Below, piece by piece: positions 27,421 to 36,042 of a stretch of 64,000 nt of DNA. Below the pieces are notes generated by a model that saw nothing but the letters and a program-made list of their open reading frames with translations, did no database searches and was not told where the DNA came from. The stretch covers positions 186,001 to 250,000 of the forward strand of contig NZ_QZVR01000004.1 of assembly GCF_003660455.1 (NCBI RefSeq), in the 5' to 3' direction. Numbering within the stretch: the first letter of the stretch is position 1; each line of letters starts with the position of its first letter. A program made the position numbers and the translations under genes. The stretch comes from Nocardioides ferulae (lineage in GTDB: Bacteria; Actinomycetota; Actinomycetes; Propionibacteriales; Nocardioidaceae).

Positions 27421-28182
27421 TCAGCTCCCGGAGGTGTCGGTGACGATCTCGGTGACCCGCAGGCCGAAGTCCTCGTCGACGACGACGACCTCGCCGCGGG
27501 CGATCAGCCGGCCGTTGACGAGCAGGTCGGCGGGGCTGCCGGCGGCCCGGTCGAGCTCGAGCACCGCGCCGGGGGAGAGCGCGAGCAGGTCGCGGACCGT
27601 CATCCGGGTGCGGCCCAGCTCGACGGTGACCTCCATGTCGACCCCGTGCAGCAGCTCGATGCCGCGCTCGGCGGGGAGCGAGGGGGCGGTGTCGCCGCTG
27701 CGGCCGGGGAACGAGTCGGCGGGGCCGGAGAGGTCCTCGCCGAGCACGGCGTCGGGGATCAGCAGCAGCGCGGCGGGCTGGGAGGCGACCAGCGGGACGA
27801 CCGTGAACGGGCCGCCGAGGTCGGCCACGACCAGCGACAGCTCCACCTCGCGGCCGGCGCCGCAGCGCCCGCCGAGGGCGGCGGCGATCGCGTCCATGGT
27901 GGGCTGCACGGCCGAGGCGAGGTCGAGCCCGCCCAGCGGGCTGCCGGCCAGCGCACCGACCAGCTCGGGACCGACCAGCAGCGCGACCCGCGCCCGGCCC
28001 GAGGTGGCGAGCCCGTCGACGTCGGCGACGACCGCGCCGGCGAACCCGGCGACGCTGTCCGCGTCGCCCGGGACGGGCTCGGCGGGCAGGACCGGCTCGG
28101 CGGCCGGGAGGATCGCGGCCGCGGCGGTGGCGGCCGCGGTGGCGAGTCCGGTGCCGTGCTCGGTGAGGTGCAGCGTGGTCAT
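27421..28182 (-). CDS. fliN: flagellar motor switch protein FliN (long, FliY-like)
   Basis: A 253-residue switch protein. The last ~80 residues are the SpoA domain ([24 protein letters not shown] to [18 protein letters not shown]). The ~150-residue N-terminal region resembles in position the CheC-like domain of Bacillus FliY. However, the CheC phosphatase E-x2-N motif is not visible, so it is probably structural. The protein forms the lower C-ring with FliM. ATG 28182 follows GGAGAAG and overlaps fliM by 4 bases. Confidence 0.92.
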   Translation of the reverse strand: MTTLHLTEHGTGLATAAATAAAAILPAAEPVLPAEPVPGDADSVAGFAGAVVADVDGLATSGRARVALLVGPELVGALAGSPLGGLDLASAVQPTMDAIAAALGGRCGAGREVELSLVVADLGGPFTVVPLVASQPAALLLIPDAVLGEDLSGPADSFPGRSGDTAPSLPAERGIELLHGVDMEVTVELGRTRMTVRDLLALSPGAVLELDRAAGSPADLLVNGRLIARGEVVVVDEDFGLRVTEIVTDTSGS

Positions 28183-29165
28183 GCCTTCTCCTTCGGTGTG
28201 CCCACGATCAGGGCAGCGAGTCGGGGGCCCCGGGCGCCGGGGGTCGCGTGGGCGAACGTGGTGTCGTCGACGGCCACCTCGAGGGGGGCCGCGGAGGGGT
28301 GCTCGAGCCGGAGCACGTCCCCGGTGCGCAGCCCGGCGAGGGTGGCGGGGGAGACCTTGGTGGGCCGCAGTCGCACGGCGACGTCGACCGGCACCGCGTG
28401 GAACTGGCGGTGCAGCTCGTCCGCGGCGCGCTCGCGCTGGAGCCGCTCGTGGTCGGAGACCGGCGCGGGGGCGGCGGCCTTGACCAGGTGCGGCAGCAGG
28501 GAGGGGAACGGCAGGCACAGCGTCATCCGGTGCGCGGTGGCGCCGATCTTGAGGTCGAAGGTGGCCACGACCATCACGTCGGAGGCGGCCGCCACCTGGG
28601 CGAACTGCGGGCTGTACTCCACCCCGCGCACCTTCGCGTCGAGGCGGAGGATGCCGCCCATCGAGTAGCCGAGGTCGGCGAGCAGCCGCTCGATCAGGCC
28701 GGTGACCACGCTCGACTCGATCTCGGTCAGCGAGCGGATCGGCTGGACGGGGCCGCCGTGTCCGCCGAGCATGTGGTCGACGACCGTCATCGTGGCCTGC
28801 ATCGGCAGGTTCACGATGCCGGGGGCGTGCAGCTCCTCGGAGGTGACGATCGTCATGTACGTCGGGGCGTCGAGCGAGTCGACGTACTCGGCGTAGGTCT
28901 GCTGGTCGATCGTCAGCAGCGACACCGAGCAGACGCTGCGCAGCGAGGACGTGAAGGCGGTGGTCGCCTGCTTGGCGAAGCCGTCCAGGGCCAGCTGCAG
29001 CATCCGCGAGTGCTCGCGGGAGAGCTGGATGGGACGCCGGAAGTCGTAGGCGGCGATCTCGCCGCGGGGACGCCGTCGGGCCCGTCCGGACGCGGACGAG
29101 CGGGACGAGGTGGCGGGAGCCGTCGAGCTGGGCACGACCGGGTGATCGGCCGCGCGGATCGGCAC
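28179..29165 (-). CDS. fliM: flagellar motor switch protein FliM
   Basis: A 328-residue C-ring protein. A Ser/Ala/Arg-rich N-terminus (~40 residues) replaces a clear CheY-binding peptide. The FliM core follows: [25 protein letters not shown], the conserved [10 protein letters not shown] (usually GGxG), and [20 protein letters not shown]-terminal SpoA domain with [22 protein letters not shown] ends the protein. It connects FliG to FliN and sets rotation. Confidence 0.95.
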   Translation of the reverse strand: MPIRAADHPVVPSSTAPATSSRSSASGRARRRPRGEIAAYDFRRPIQLSREHSRMLQLALDGFAKQATTAFTSSLRSVCSVSLLTIDQQTYAEYVDSLDAPTYMTIVTSEELHAPGIVNLPMQATMTVVDHMLGGHGGPVQPIRSLTEIESSVVTGLIERLLADLGYSMGGILRLDAKVRGVEYSPQFAQVAAASDVMVVATFDLKIGATAHRMTLCLPFPSLLPHLVKAAAPAPVSDHERLQRERAADELHRQFHAVPVDVAVRLRPTKVSPATLAGLRTGDVLRLEHPSAAPLEVAVDDTTFAHATPGARGPRLAALIVGTPKEKA

Positions 29166-29290
29166 CTGAGCCGAAACATGGGGTTCCGGCCGCGACGGGT
29201 CGCGGCGGGCCTCCCGGGAGGGTCCCGGGAGTCAGAGGAGCAGGGTGGCGGGTGCTGGCGATCCGTCGCCGGCAGGGTCCCGCCGCTCTT

Positions 29291-29734
29291 TCACTGGGTC
29301 ACGAACTCGGTGTAGTACACCTCCATCACGTCACCGTGGTAGGCCTCCTCGAGGTGGCTGCCGAGCTCGTCCTTGAGCTCGGCTCGTTGCTTGGGCAGGC
29401 TGACCTCGTCGAGCGGCAGTCCGCTGAACAGGGCGATGGTCGCGTCGAGCGCCTTGCTGCCGTCGAGCTCGTCGGCGTCGGCGGTGAGCTGCAGCGCGAT
29501 CCCGACCTTGAGGTAGTGACCCTCGGCCAGGTTGATCTGGATCGGCTCCAGCGTGATCACCTCGCCCGGCACCGGCTCGGCCTCCGCAGGCGCCGGCCGC
29601 AGGAAGAACCAGTAGCCCGCGGCCGCCACCACGAGGACGCCGACGAGCACCAGCACCAGCTTCTTGCGCTTCGACTTCGGCTCGGCATCGTCTGTGCCCT
29701 TCTTGTCGGCGTCCGGCGCGGTCTTCGTGCTCAT
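29291..29734 (-). CDS. fliL: flagellar stator-associated protein FliL
   Basis: A 147-residue protein with a Lys-rich cytoplasmic start and one membrane helix ([20 protein letters not shown]). An outside FliL domain ends in [20 protein letters not shown]. FliL surrounds the MotA/MotB stator and supports torque. It begins in a 4-base overlap with motB. A 125-base gap separates it from fliM. Confidence 0.93.
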   Translation of the reverse strand: MSTKTAPDADKKGTDDAEPKSKRKKLVLVLVGVLVVAAAGYWFFLRPAPAEAEPVPGEVITLEPIQINLAEGHYLKVGIALQLTADADELDGSKALDATIALFSGLPLDEVSLPKQRAELKDELGSHLEEAYHGDVMEVYYTEFVTQ

Positions 29735-30780
29735 GACCCGGTCCTCCTCTCGTCGTCGCTGTCCAGGGGCGCACCAGCGGTGGCGCCGCTGTCGCGGTCG
29801 GTGCTCTTGTCGGTGCCGCTCTTGCCACGGTCACCGCGGGTGTCGTCGGTGAGCCGGTCCGCGACGTCGCCGCCCCGGACCACCTCGTCCATCAGGGCTC
29901 GGCTGCCCGCGGACAGGCCGGAGACGACGATGATGTCCACCCGCTTGTTGATCTCCTGCGACCCCGGCAGGTCCGGGTCGACGAGCGGCTGCTCGCGGCC
30001 GAACGCCGAGGCCGACATCCGCTCCTGCGGAACCCCGCCCAGCTCGTGGAGCCGGCGCAGCACCGTGATCGCCCGGGCCGCGGAGAGGTCCCAGTCGGTG
30101 TCGTAGTACTTCGGCTTCACCGCCACCTGGTTGGTGTGACCGTCGATGCGCAACTCTTCCGAGAGCCGGCGCAGGTGCGGGGCCAGGGTGTCGACGACGC
30201 GGGCGCCGCGGGGGCTGAGCGTGGCCAGGTTCGCCTGGAACACCACCTGGTGGGAGACCAGGCTCAGCACCAGGCCGCGGTCGTCGATGGAGCTGCGCAC
30301 GTCGGAGCCGAGCCCTGCCTTGCGCAGGGTCTCGCGCAGGGCTGCCTCGATCTCCTGCAGCCGGTTGACCTCGGCGCTGGCCTCGGCCCACATCCGTTCC
30401 AGCTTCTGCTGGGCGCTCTCCGCGACGGCCTGGTCGACCGCGCTCTTCACGGCCAGCTTCTGCTGGGGGGAGAGCGCGGCGAGCTCGGCGCTGTTGAGCG
30501 CGCTCTCGTCGAGCTGGCTGCCACCGTGGTCGAGGAGCGCAGAGGTGCCGCTGAGCAGCGACGTGGTCTGGCCGAACCCTTCGGCGAGGCCGCTGCGCAG
30601 GGCGGTGTACTTCTTCTGGTCCACCGAGCTCATCGCGAACATGACGATGAACAGCACCATCAGCAGCGTCACCATGTCGGCGTAGGTGACCATCCACCGC
30701 TCGTGGTTGTCGTGCTCCTCCGGCGGCAGCGCGCGCTTGCGGCGGGCCTTGGGCGGGGTCTTCTTCTTGGCGGCGGCCAT
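29731..30780 (-). CDS. motB: flagellar motor stator protein MotB
   Basis: A 349-residue stator subunit. A basic N-terminus leads to a single helix (WMVTYADMVTLLMVLFIVMFAMS) carrying the proton-binding Asp at about residue 35. A plug and linker follow. The C-terminal OmpA-like peptidoglycan-binding domain has RIDGHTNQVAV, YDTDWDLSAARAITVLRRL and NKRVDIIVV. The Asp with the family motif suggests proton rather than sodium coupling, but this is inference. It shares one base with the motA stop (TGATG). Confidence 0.95.
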   Translation of the reverse strand: MAAAKKKTPPKARRKRALPPEEHDNHERWMVTYADMVTLLMVLFIVMFAMSSVDQKKYTALRSGLAEGFGQTTSLLSGTSALLDHGGSQLDESALNSAELAALSPQQKLAVKSAVDQAVAESAQQKLERMWAEASAEVNRLQEIEAALRETLRKAGLGSDVRSSIDDRGLVLSLVSHQVVFQANLATLSPRGARVVDTLAPHLRRLSEELRIDGHTNQVAVKPKYYDTDWDLSAARAITVLRRLHELGGVPQERMSASAFGREQPLVDPDLPGSQEINKRVDIIVVSGLSAGSRALMDEVVRGGDVADRLTDDTRGDRGKSGTDKSTDRDSGATAGAPLDSDDERRTGS

Positions 30781-31547
30781 CAGGCGGCCTCCTGCTGTCT
30801 CTCCTCGGACGGCAGCAGTGCAGTCAGCTTCTGGGCGATGATCCGCGGGTTGGATCCCGCCTGGAGGGCCGCGATCCCTTCGATGGCCAGCTCCATGCGG
30901 GCGATGTCGACCTCGCTGAGCCGCTTGAGCCGGCTCGCGATCGGCAACCACATCAGGTTCGCGCTGGCGACACCCCACAGCGTGGCGAGGAACGCCGCCG
31001 CGATCAGGTGGCCGAGCTTCTCGGGTTCGGCGAGATTCTCCAGCACATGGACTAGGCCCATGACCGTGCCGATGATGCCGATCGTGGGTGCGTACGCGCC
31101 GGCGTCGGCGTAGAACTTGGCGGCGCGCTTGTCGTCGAGCCGCTTGGCGTGCACCTCGGCCTCGAGCAGGTCGCGCACGTCCTCGGGGTCGGTGCCGTCG
31201 ATGGCCAGGATCACCCCGCGCACCAGGAACGGGTCGTCGATCTTGTCCAGCTCGTCCTCGAGGGCGAGCAGGCCCTCGCGGCGGGCCTTGTCGGCCAGCG
31301 AGACGATCGACGGGACCAGGTCGGCAGCGCTGGCAGCCTTGGCCGTGAACGCCCGCTTGAGCGCCTTCATCGAGGCCTTCAGGTCGGCGATCGTGCCGCC
31401 GGCCATGCTGACCATGAAGGTGACGCCGAAGACCAGCAGCATCGGCGGGAACAGCAGCATGCTGGACGGCGTGCCGCCCTCGAGGATGTTGGCGACGATG
31501 ACGATGACGAAGGCCAGCAGGACCCCGATCAGGGTTGCCGGGTCCAT
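30780..31547 (-). CDS. motA: flagellar motor stator protein MotA
   Basis: A 255-residue stator subunit with four membrane helices. Conserved segments include VTFMVSMAGGTIADLKASMKALK and ARREGLLALEDELDKIDDPFL. Near the C-terminus are APTIGIIGTVMGLVHVLENL and AAFLATLWGVASANLMWLPIA. It forms the ring around MotB that pushes on FliG. Its stop overlaps motB and its start overlaps flbD, so the three are coupled. Confidence 0.96.
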   Translation of the reverse strand: MDPATLIGVLLAFVIVIVANILEGGTPSSMLLFPPMLLVFGVTFMVSMAGGTIADLKASMKALKRAFTAKAASAADLVPSIVSLADKARREGLLALEDELDKIDDPFLVRGVILAIDGTDPEDVRDLLEAEVHAKRLDDKRAAKFYADAGAYAPTIGIIGTVMGLVHVLENLAEPEKLGHLIAAAFLATLWGVASANLMWLPIASRLKRLSEVDIARMELAIEGIAALQAGSNPRIIAQKLTALLPSEERQQEAA

Positions 31548-31852
31548 CAGTGGCTCCGGTCGGAGTCGGTCTTCCGCTTCGCCGTCGGGTGGGCGGTGAC
31601 CGTCCCGAGATGAGGCCGTTCTCGCTGGTGGCGCTCGGCGGCGAGGTTGCCGGCCTCGAGCGCGGTGCTGATCGCGATGATCTCGCCGCGGTGCTGACGC
31701 ACTGCTGAGATCACCTCTTCGAGGCTCTCGACGACGACGTACTTCGTGCCGTCCACCAGGGTCACGACGGTGTCCGGGGTCGCATCGACGCGCTCGATCA
31801 GGTCGGAGTTCAACGCGAACACCGAACCGGAGAGTCGGGTCAGGGAGATCAT
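31547..31852 (-). CDS. flbD: FlbD-family flagellar protein
   Basis: A 101-residue protein. The first ~60 residues (MISLTRLSGSVFALNSDLIERVD, then TVVTLVDGTKYVVVESLEEVI) are the short FlbD (SwrD-like) domain of Gram-positive flagellar loci. In Bacillus the homologue SwrD raises motor power by raising stator levels. The tail is Lys/Arg/His-rich and not conserved in the family as I know it. It heads the motA-motB group after a terminator. Confidence 0.88.
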   Translation of the reverse strand: MISLTRLSGSVFALNSDLIERVDATPDTVVTLVDGTKYVVVESLEEVISAVRQHRGEIIAISTALEAGNLAAERHQRERPHLGTVTAHPTAKRKTDSDRSH

Positions 31853-31999
31853 GGGGCGCACCGTCCTTGTGCTGGGAGCGAGCCGCCGTCCATGGCAGCT
31901 CACGGATCAATTCGGCCGCCGGCCGGCGGACCTGAGCGGTTGGGGGCGATCGGGCGGCGCCACGGTGGGCCGCCAAACCTTGGGTGGCCGGGCGGACGG

Positions 32000-32039
32000 C
32001 GGTCCGCGCGCTGCCCGGTGAGGGGCGGCGCGCGGACCG
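32000..32039 (-). terminator. 12-bp stem hairpin between flgE and flbD
   Basis: CGGTCCGCGCGC (32000-32011) and GCGCGCGGACCG (32028-32039) are perfect complements with a 16-base loop. It lies in the 220-base gap after flgE and splits the flagellar series into two transcription units or attenuates read-through. Confidence 0.65.
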
Positions 32040-32072
32040 TGGGTCCGACCGTGGCCAGGTTGCGTGCGGCTG

Positions 32073-32900
32073 CTAGCGCTTGATGTTGACGAGCTCTTCG
32101 AGGACCTGGTCGGAGGTGGTGATCACCCGCGAGCTGGCCTGGAAGCCGCGCTGGGCAAGGATCAGGTTGGTGAACTCGGCGGCGAGGTCGACGTTCGACA
32201 TCTCGACCGCGCCGGAGAGCACGGTGCCGTTGCCCTCGCCGCGGGCCACGCCGAGCTCCACGTCACCGGAGTTGACCGTGCCGCGGTAGCTGGTGTCGCC
32301 GATCTTCTCCAGGCCGGCCGGGTTGACGAAGTTCGCGATCGCGAGCGTGGCGATCGGCGTGTTCTCGCCCTCGGGGGTGACGCCGCTGAGCACGCCGTCG
32401 GGGCCGATGCTGTAGGAGACGAACTCGTCCGTGTTGAGCTGGATGTCCTCCAGCGTGCCGCCACCGTCCGTCGCCGCGCCTTCGTAACCCTGCACCCGGT
32501 TGCCGGTCGGCGTGACCAGGAAGCCGTTGGCGTCGAAGCTGAACGCACCGGCGCGGGTGTAGACGTCCTCCTCACCGTCGCGGACCACGAAGAACCCGTC
32601 GCCCTGGATCATCAGGTCGGTCGGCCGCCCGGTGGTCTGCGCGGCGCCCTGGCCGAAGTTGGTGGTGACCGCGGCGAGCTGCACGCCGAGGCCGACCTGG
32701 ATCGGGTTGGTGCCGCCCTGGCCCTCCGCGTCACCGGCGGCCGAGGCCGAGGTGAGCATCTGGCTGAGCGTGTCCGAGAAGACCGTCGAGCTGGACTTGA
32801 AGCCCACCGTGTTGGCGTTGGCGATGTTGTTGCCGGTGACGTCGAGCATCGACTGGTTGGTGCGCAGGCCGCTGATGCCGGCGAAGAGTGAGCGGAGCAT
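32073..32900 (-). CDS. flgE: flagellar hook protein FlgE (short; only FlgE/F/G member here)
   Basis: A 275-residue rod/hook-family protein. The N-terminus LFAGISGLRTNQSMLDVTGNNIANANTVGFKS and the C-terminus NLILAQRGFQASSRVITTSDQVLEELV are the family helices. In between is PTDLMIQGDGFFVVRDG. It sits right after flgD, the hook-cap gene, which argues for FlgE. Its length is nearer FlgG, because the extra hook domains are reduced. No other FlgE/F/G gene is in the window. Confidence 0.87.
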   Translation of the reverse strand: MLRSLFAGISGLRTNQSMLDVTGNNIANANTVGFKSSSTVFSDTLSQMLTSASAAGDAEGQGGTNPIQVGLGVQLAAVTTNFGQGAAQTTGRPTDLMIQGDGFFVVRDGEEDVYTRAGAFSFDANGFLVTPTGNRVQGYEGAATDGGGTLEDIQLNTDEFVSYSIGPDGVLSGVTPEGENTPIATLAIANFVNPAGLEKIGDTSYRGTVNSGDVELGVARGEGNGTVLSGAVEMSNVDLAAEFTNLILAQRGFQASSRVITTSDQVLEELVNIKR

Positions 32901-32960
32901 GGTGGTGCCTTCCTGGGGTTCTGGCCTGGAGCCGGGAGTCTGGGTGGGTGGTGCCGGGTG

Positions 32961-33500
32961 TCAGAAGCGGGCGGTCGCGGTGGTGCCGTCGCCCGGGGCG
33001 GTGCCGTCGTCCGGCGTCGTGCCGTCGCCCGGGGCGGTGCCGTCGCCCGGCGGGGCCACGGTGGACGGGGAGGCGGCAGCCTCGCCGCCGACCACGGTGA
33101 CGACCTGGCCGAGGCTGATCGTGGTGCCGCCGACGTCGAGGCTGGGGCCCTCAGCGCCGAACGACACGCTGCTGACCAGCCCGCTCTGCTCCGCGCCGTC
33201 GGCGTCGACGTAGCTGATCTGCTTGCCGACGAGGCCGCTGGCCCCGAAGGCGAGCTGGGCGGAGACCATCGCCGCGGTCTGGTCGGCTACGGCCTGCATC
33301 TTCTCCAGCGCGGTGAACTGGGCCGACTGGGCGAGGAACTCACCGGAGTCGGTGGGGTTCAGCGGGTCCTGGTAGCGCAGCTGGGCGACCATGAGCTCGA
33401 GGAACATCTGCTTGTCCTCGGCCGCTGACTGGGTCGGGACGGCTGCCCCGAGCCCGGCGGGGACCGTCGAAGTGACGGCCTCGGTGGGAGTGACGGACAC
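32961..33500 (-). CDS. flgD: flagellar hook assembly cap protein FlgD
   Basis: A 179-residue hook cap protein. The conserved FlgD core is DKQMFLELMVAQLRYQDPLNPTDSGEFLAQ, followed by SAQFTALEKMQ. A small beta domain with GLVGKQISYVDADG follows. The end is a tract of PGDGT/PDDGT repeats that standard FlgD lacks. FlgD caps the growing hook. It is nine bases after fliK and 60 bases before flgE. Confidence 0.93.
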   Translation of the reverse strand: MSVTPTEAVTSTVPAGLGAAVPTQSAAEDKQMFLELMVAQLRYQDPLNPTDSGEFLAQSAQFTALEKMQAVADQTAAMVSAQLAFGASGLVGKQISYVDADGAEQSGLVSSVSFGAEGPSLDVGGTTISLGQVVTVVGGEAAASPSTVAPPGDGTAPGDGTTPDDGTAPGDGTTATARF

Positions 33501-33509
33501 CGGGTCTCC

Positions 33510-35042
33510 TCACACCGTCACGTCGACGGCCGCGCTGCGGCCACCGGTGACGGGTCGGTTGGTGGGTTCGGTCGGGTCACCGGGTCGGGTGACCCGGGTC
33601 GGCTCGCCGTCCGTGGCGGTGTCGGCAGCGCTCGTCCGTGAGCCCTGCTCCTGACCCGGTCCGCCGTCGCCGGCGGCCGGGGAGAACTGGTCGGCCTGCT
33701 CCTGCTGGCCCTGCTGGCCGGAGTGACCGGGTTGGCCGGCCTGACCCGGCTGGCGCTCGGCGCCGGACCAGTTCGGTCCGGCCGAGCTCGACGAGCCGGC
33801 CTCGCGGATCACGACCCGGGCGTCGCCCGCGCCGACGCTCTCGAGCAGGCGGCGCAGCTCGGGGGAGCCGTCGAGCAGGGCGCGTCGCGCCTCCGGTCCG
33901 GCGACCAGGTCGACCTGGAGCGACTGGCCGGGCCGGGCGATGAGCACGACACGGACCTCGCCGAGCTGCTGCGGCTGGAGCTGCAGGGTGATCCGCTGGG
34001 TGCCGCCCGCGGTGCTGGTCGCGGCGAGCCGGGTCACCTCGGGGAAGACCTGGCCGGTGACCCGGGCGGGGCCGGGCGTGGTCTCGGCGGGTGCCGACAC
34101 GGCGGCCACGGGGGCCGCCTGACCGGTCTGGCCTGCCGGAGCTGCCTGGCCGGCCTGAGTGGTCGGGGACGTCGAGCCGGCCGGGGCTGCGGGATCGGTG
34201 GCGCGGGCGGGGGTGGCCTCGGTGGCGCCGGTGGTGATCCGGCTGGGGGCGGCCGGGTCGGCGGCGGCCTGCGCCGGCGCGCTCTGGGACTGCTGCTGAG
34301 CGGACTGCTGGCCGGAGTTGGCGCCGCCGCCCGTGCCGCTGGCCGTGCCGGCCCCGGTCTGCGGGGTGCTGCCGGAGGTGGGGGAGGTCGCGGGCTCGGC
34401 CGGCTCGCCGGCCTTCGCGGTGGGCTCGGGGGACGTGGCGTTCGCGGCGGTCGGATCGGCGCCGGTCGGGGTGGCCGGGCTCGCCTGGCCGGTCTGGGCG
34501 GCTTCGGTGACGGCTGTCGTGGTGACGTCGGGGGCGGCAGTGCCGGCCGGGGCGCCCACCGCGCCGGTGCCGGCCGGGGTCGCGGTGCCGGCCGGGGGCT
34601 GGGCGGCGGTCTGGGCGTCGCCCGGCTGCGTCGTGACCGGAGCCGCGATCGCGGTGCCGTCCGCGGGGGTTGCGGAGGCGACCGCGACCGGGGTGCCAGT
34701 CGACTGCGCGGGCAGGGCGGTCTCGGGCTCGCCGGTGCCGGCTGCCATGCCGGTCCAGGTCGTCAGCACCGGAGTCACGATCGTCAGCACCGCAGCGGCG
34801 GTCGCGCCCGTCTCACTGACGTCGCCGTCCGGCACGATGTCGGCGTCGGTCTCCGTGTTGCCGTCCACCGTGCCCTCGGGCTGACCCGTGGTCGGCTGCT
34901 GGTCGGCCGCCGCCTGGTCGAGCAGGCTCGCGACGAGGGCACCGAACGCGGCACCCGCCTCGGCGTCGCCCTGCTGGCCGGCCACGGGCGCCGTACCGGC
35001 GGGGGCGGGCACTGCCGTCGGCAGTGCGATCGGGGTGCTCAT
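33510..35042 (-). CDS. fliK: flagellar hook-length control protein FliK
   Basis: A 510-residue protein dominated by an Ala/Thr/Pro/Gly-rich, low-complexity central region (residues ~30-330). The C-terminal ~100 residues hold the Flg_hook domain (TQRITLQLQPQQLGEVRVVLI to RALLDGSPELRRLLESVG). FliK acts as a secreted ruler and signals FlhB to switch substrate. The weakly conserved middle is normal for this family. Its stop is 9 bases from flgD and it overlaps the transglycosylase gene. Confidence 0.9.
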   Translation of the reverse strand: MSTPIALPTAVPAPAGTAPVAGQQGDAEAGAAFGALVASLLDQAAADQQPTTGQPEGTVDGNTETDADIVPDGDVSETGATAAAVLTIVTPVLTTWTGMAAGTGEPETALPAQSTGTPVAVASATPADGTAIAAPVTTQPGDAQTAAQPPAGTATPAGTGAVGAPAGTAAPDVTTTAVTEAAQTGQASPATPTGADPTAANATSPEPTAKAGEPAEPATSPTSGSTPQTGAGTASGTGGGANSGQQSAQQQSQSAPAQAAADPAAPSRITTGATEATPARATDPAAPAGSTSPTTQAGQAAPAGQTGQAAPVAAVSAPAETTPGPARVTGQVFPEVTRLAATSTAGGTQRITLQLQPQQLGEVRVVLIARPGQSLQVDLVAGPEARRALLDGSPELRRLLESVGAGDARVVIREAGSSSSAGPNWSGAERQPGQAGQPGHSGQQGQQEQADQFSPAAGDGGPGQEQGSRTSAADTATDGEPTRVTRPGDPTEPTNRPVTGGRSAAVDVTV

Positions 35043-35605
35043 GCGGCCTCCAACATCGCCATGATCGAGCGGACGTAGTTCTGGGTCTCCGGGTAGGGCG
35101 GGATGCCGTCGTAGCGGAGCACCGCACCGGGGCCGGCGTTGTAGGCCGCGAGCGCCAGGGGGGTGGAGTCGAAGCGGTCGAGCAGCCCGCGCATCAGGCG
35201 CGCGGCGCCGTCGACGGCCTGGCTCGGGTCGAACGAGTTGGCCACGCCCAGCCCGTCGGCGGTGGCCGGCATCAGCTGCATCAGGCCCTGGGCGCCGGCG
35301 GGGCTCACCGCCCGCGGGTCGTAGCCGGACTCCTGCTTGGCGATCGCGGCCAGCAGCTCGGGCGAGACGCCGTACTTGGCGCCGGCGGTCTCGAACAGCT
35401 GCGAGAACGGGGTGCCGGCCGGGACGGCGTCGCCGCTGACGCCGCCGGCGGCCGGCGCGGTGCCGGTGGAGTCGGTGGTCGAGCGCAGCGCGTCGGCGAA
35501 GCTGGTCGCCGAGGTCGCCGTGGTCGAGGATGTGGTGCGCGGGGCGAGCAGGGCGAGCTGGGCCTGGATCTGGCCGATCCGCGCGGTGACGTCGGTGACG
35601 CTCAT
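35039..35605 (-). CDS. flagellar-locus lytic transglycosylase (SLT domain)
   Basis: A 188-residue protein. After ~75 variable Thr/Ser/Ala-rich residues comes a goose-lysozyme-like SLT domain. The catalytic Glu is in LLAAIAKQESGYDPRAVS, and the motifs AQGLMQLMPATADGLGV and ALAAYNAGPGAVLRYDG follow. It probably opens peptidoglycan for the rod, replacing the FlgJ role. No signal peptide is visible, so export through the flagellar pathway is likely (inference). It overlaps fliJ and fliK by 4 bases each. Confidence 0.88.
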   Translation of the reverse strand: MSVTDVTARIGQIQAQLALLAPRTTSSTTATSATSFADALRSTTDSTGTAPAAGGVSGDAVPAGTPFSQLFETAGAKYGVSPELLAAIAKQESGYDPRAVSPAGAQGLMQLMPATADGLGVANSFDPSQAVDGAARLMRGLLDRFDSTPLALAAYNAGPGAVLRYDGIPPYPETQNYVRSIMAMLEAA

Positions 35606-36042
35606 GAGCCGCTCTCCTGGTTGCGGCGCCACACGTTGGTGCCGGTCTCGTCCTGTGCCTTGTCCTCGGCGCGACGCTGCTCGTGGACGCGCTCCTGGGC
35701 GCGGCGGTCGAGGAGGGTCTCGACGGCGGACAGCCGCTGTTGGTCGGCGAGCCACCGCTCCCGGGCGCTCATCGCGACCAGGCGGGCCGACTCGAGGTCG
35801 CTGCGGGCGGCGGAGACCGCCGCGGCGCGGGCGGCCCGGTCGGCCGCGGCCAGCAGGAACTCGGTCCGTTCGCCGCTGGGGGTCGGCGGGGTGCTGGCCA
35901 GGCGCTCCTGGAGGTCCTGCACGCGCTCGACGCCCTGCCGCTCCTCGGAGAGGGCCTGGGTGAGTCCGAGCCTGCTGTCACGCTCGCGCACCGCGCGCAC
36001 CCGGGCCACGGCGTGCAGCCCGGGGTCGGGGCGGCGGCTCAT
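35602..36042 (-). CDS. fliJ: flagellar export protein FliJ
   Basis: A 146-residue, charged, coiled-coil protein rich in Arg, Glu and Ala (e.g. RVRAVRERDSRLGLTQALSEE). It lies directly after fliI with a 4-base overlap. FliJ is the central stalk of the export ATPase. Sequence identity in this family is low, so the call rests on coiled-coil character, size and position. Confidence 0.8.
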   Translation of the reverse strand: MSRRPDPGLHAVARVRAVRERDSRLGLTQALSEERQGVERVQDLQERLASTPPTPSGERTEFLLAAADRAARAAAVSAARSDLESARLVAMSARERWLADQQRLSAVETLLDRRAQERVHEQRRAEDKAQDETGTNVWRRNQESGS

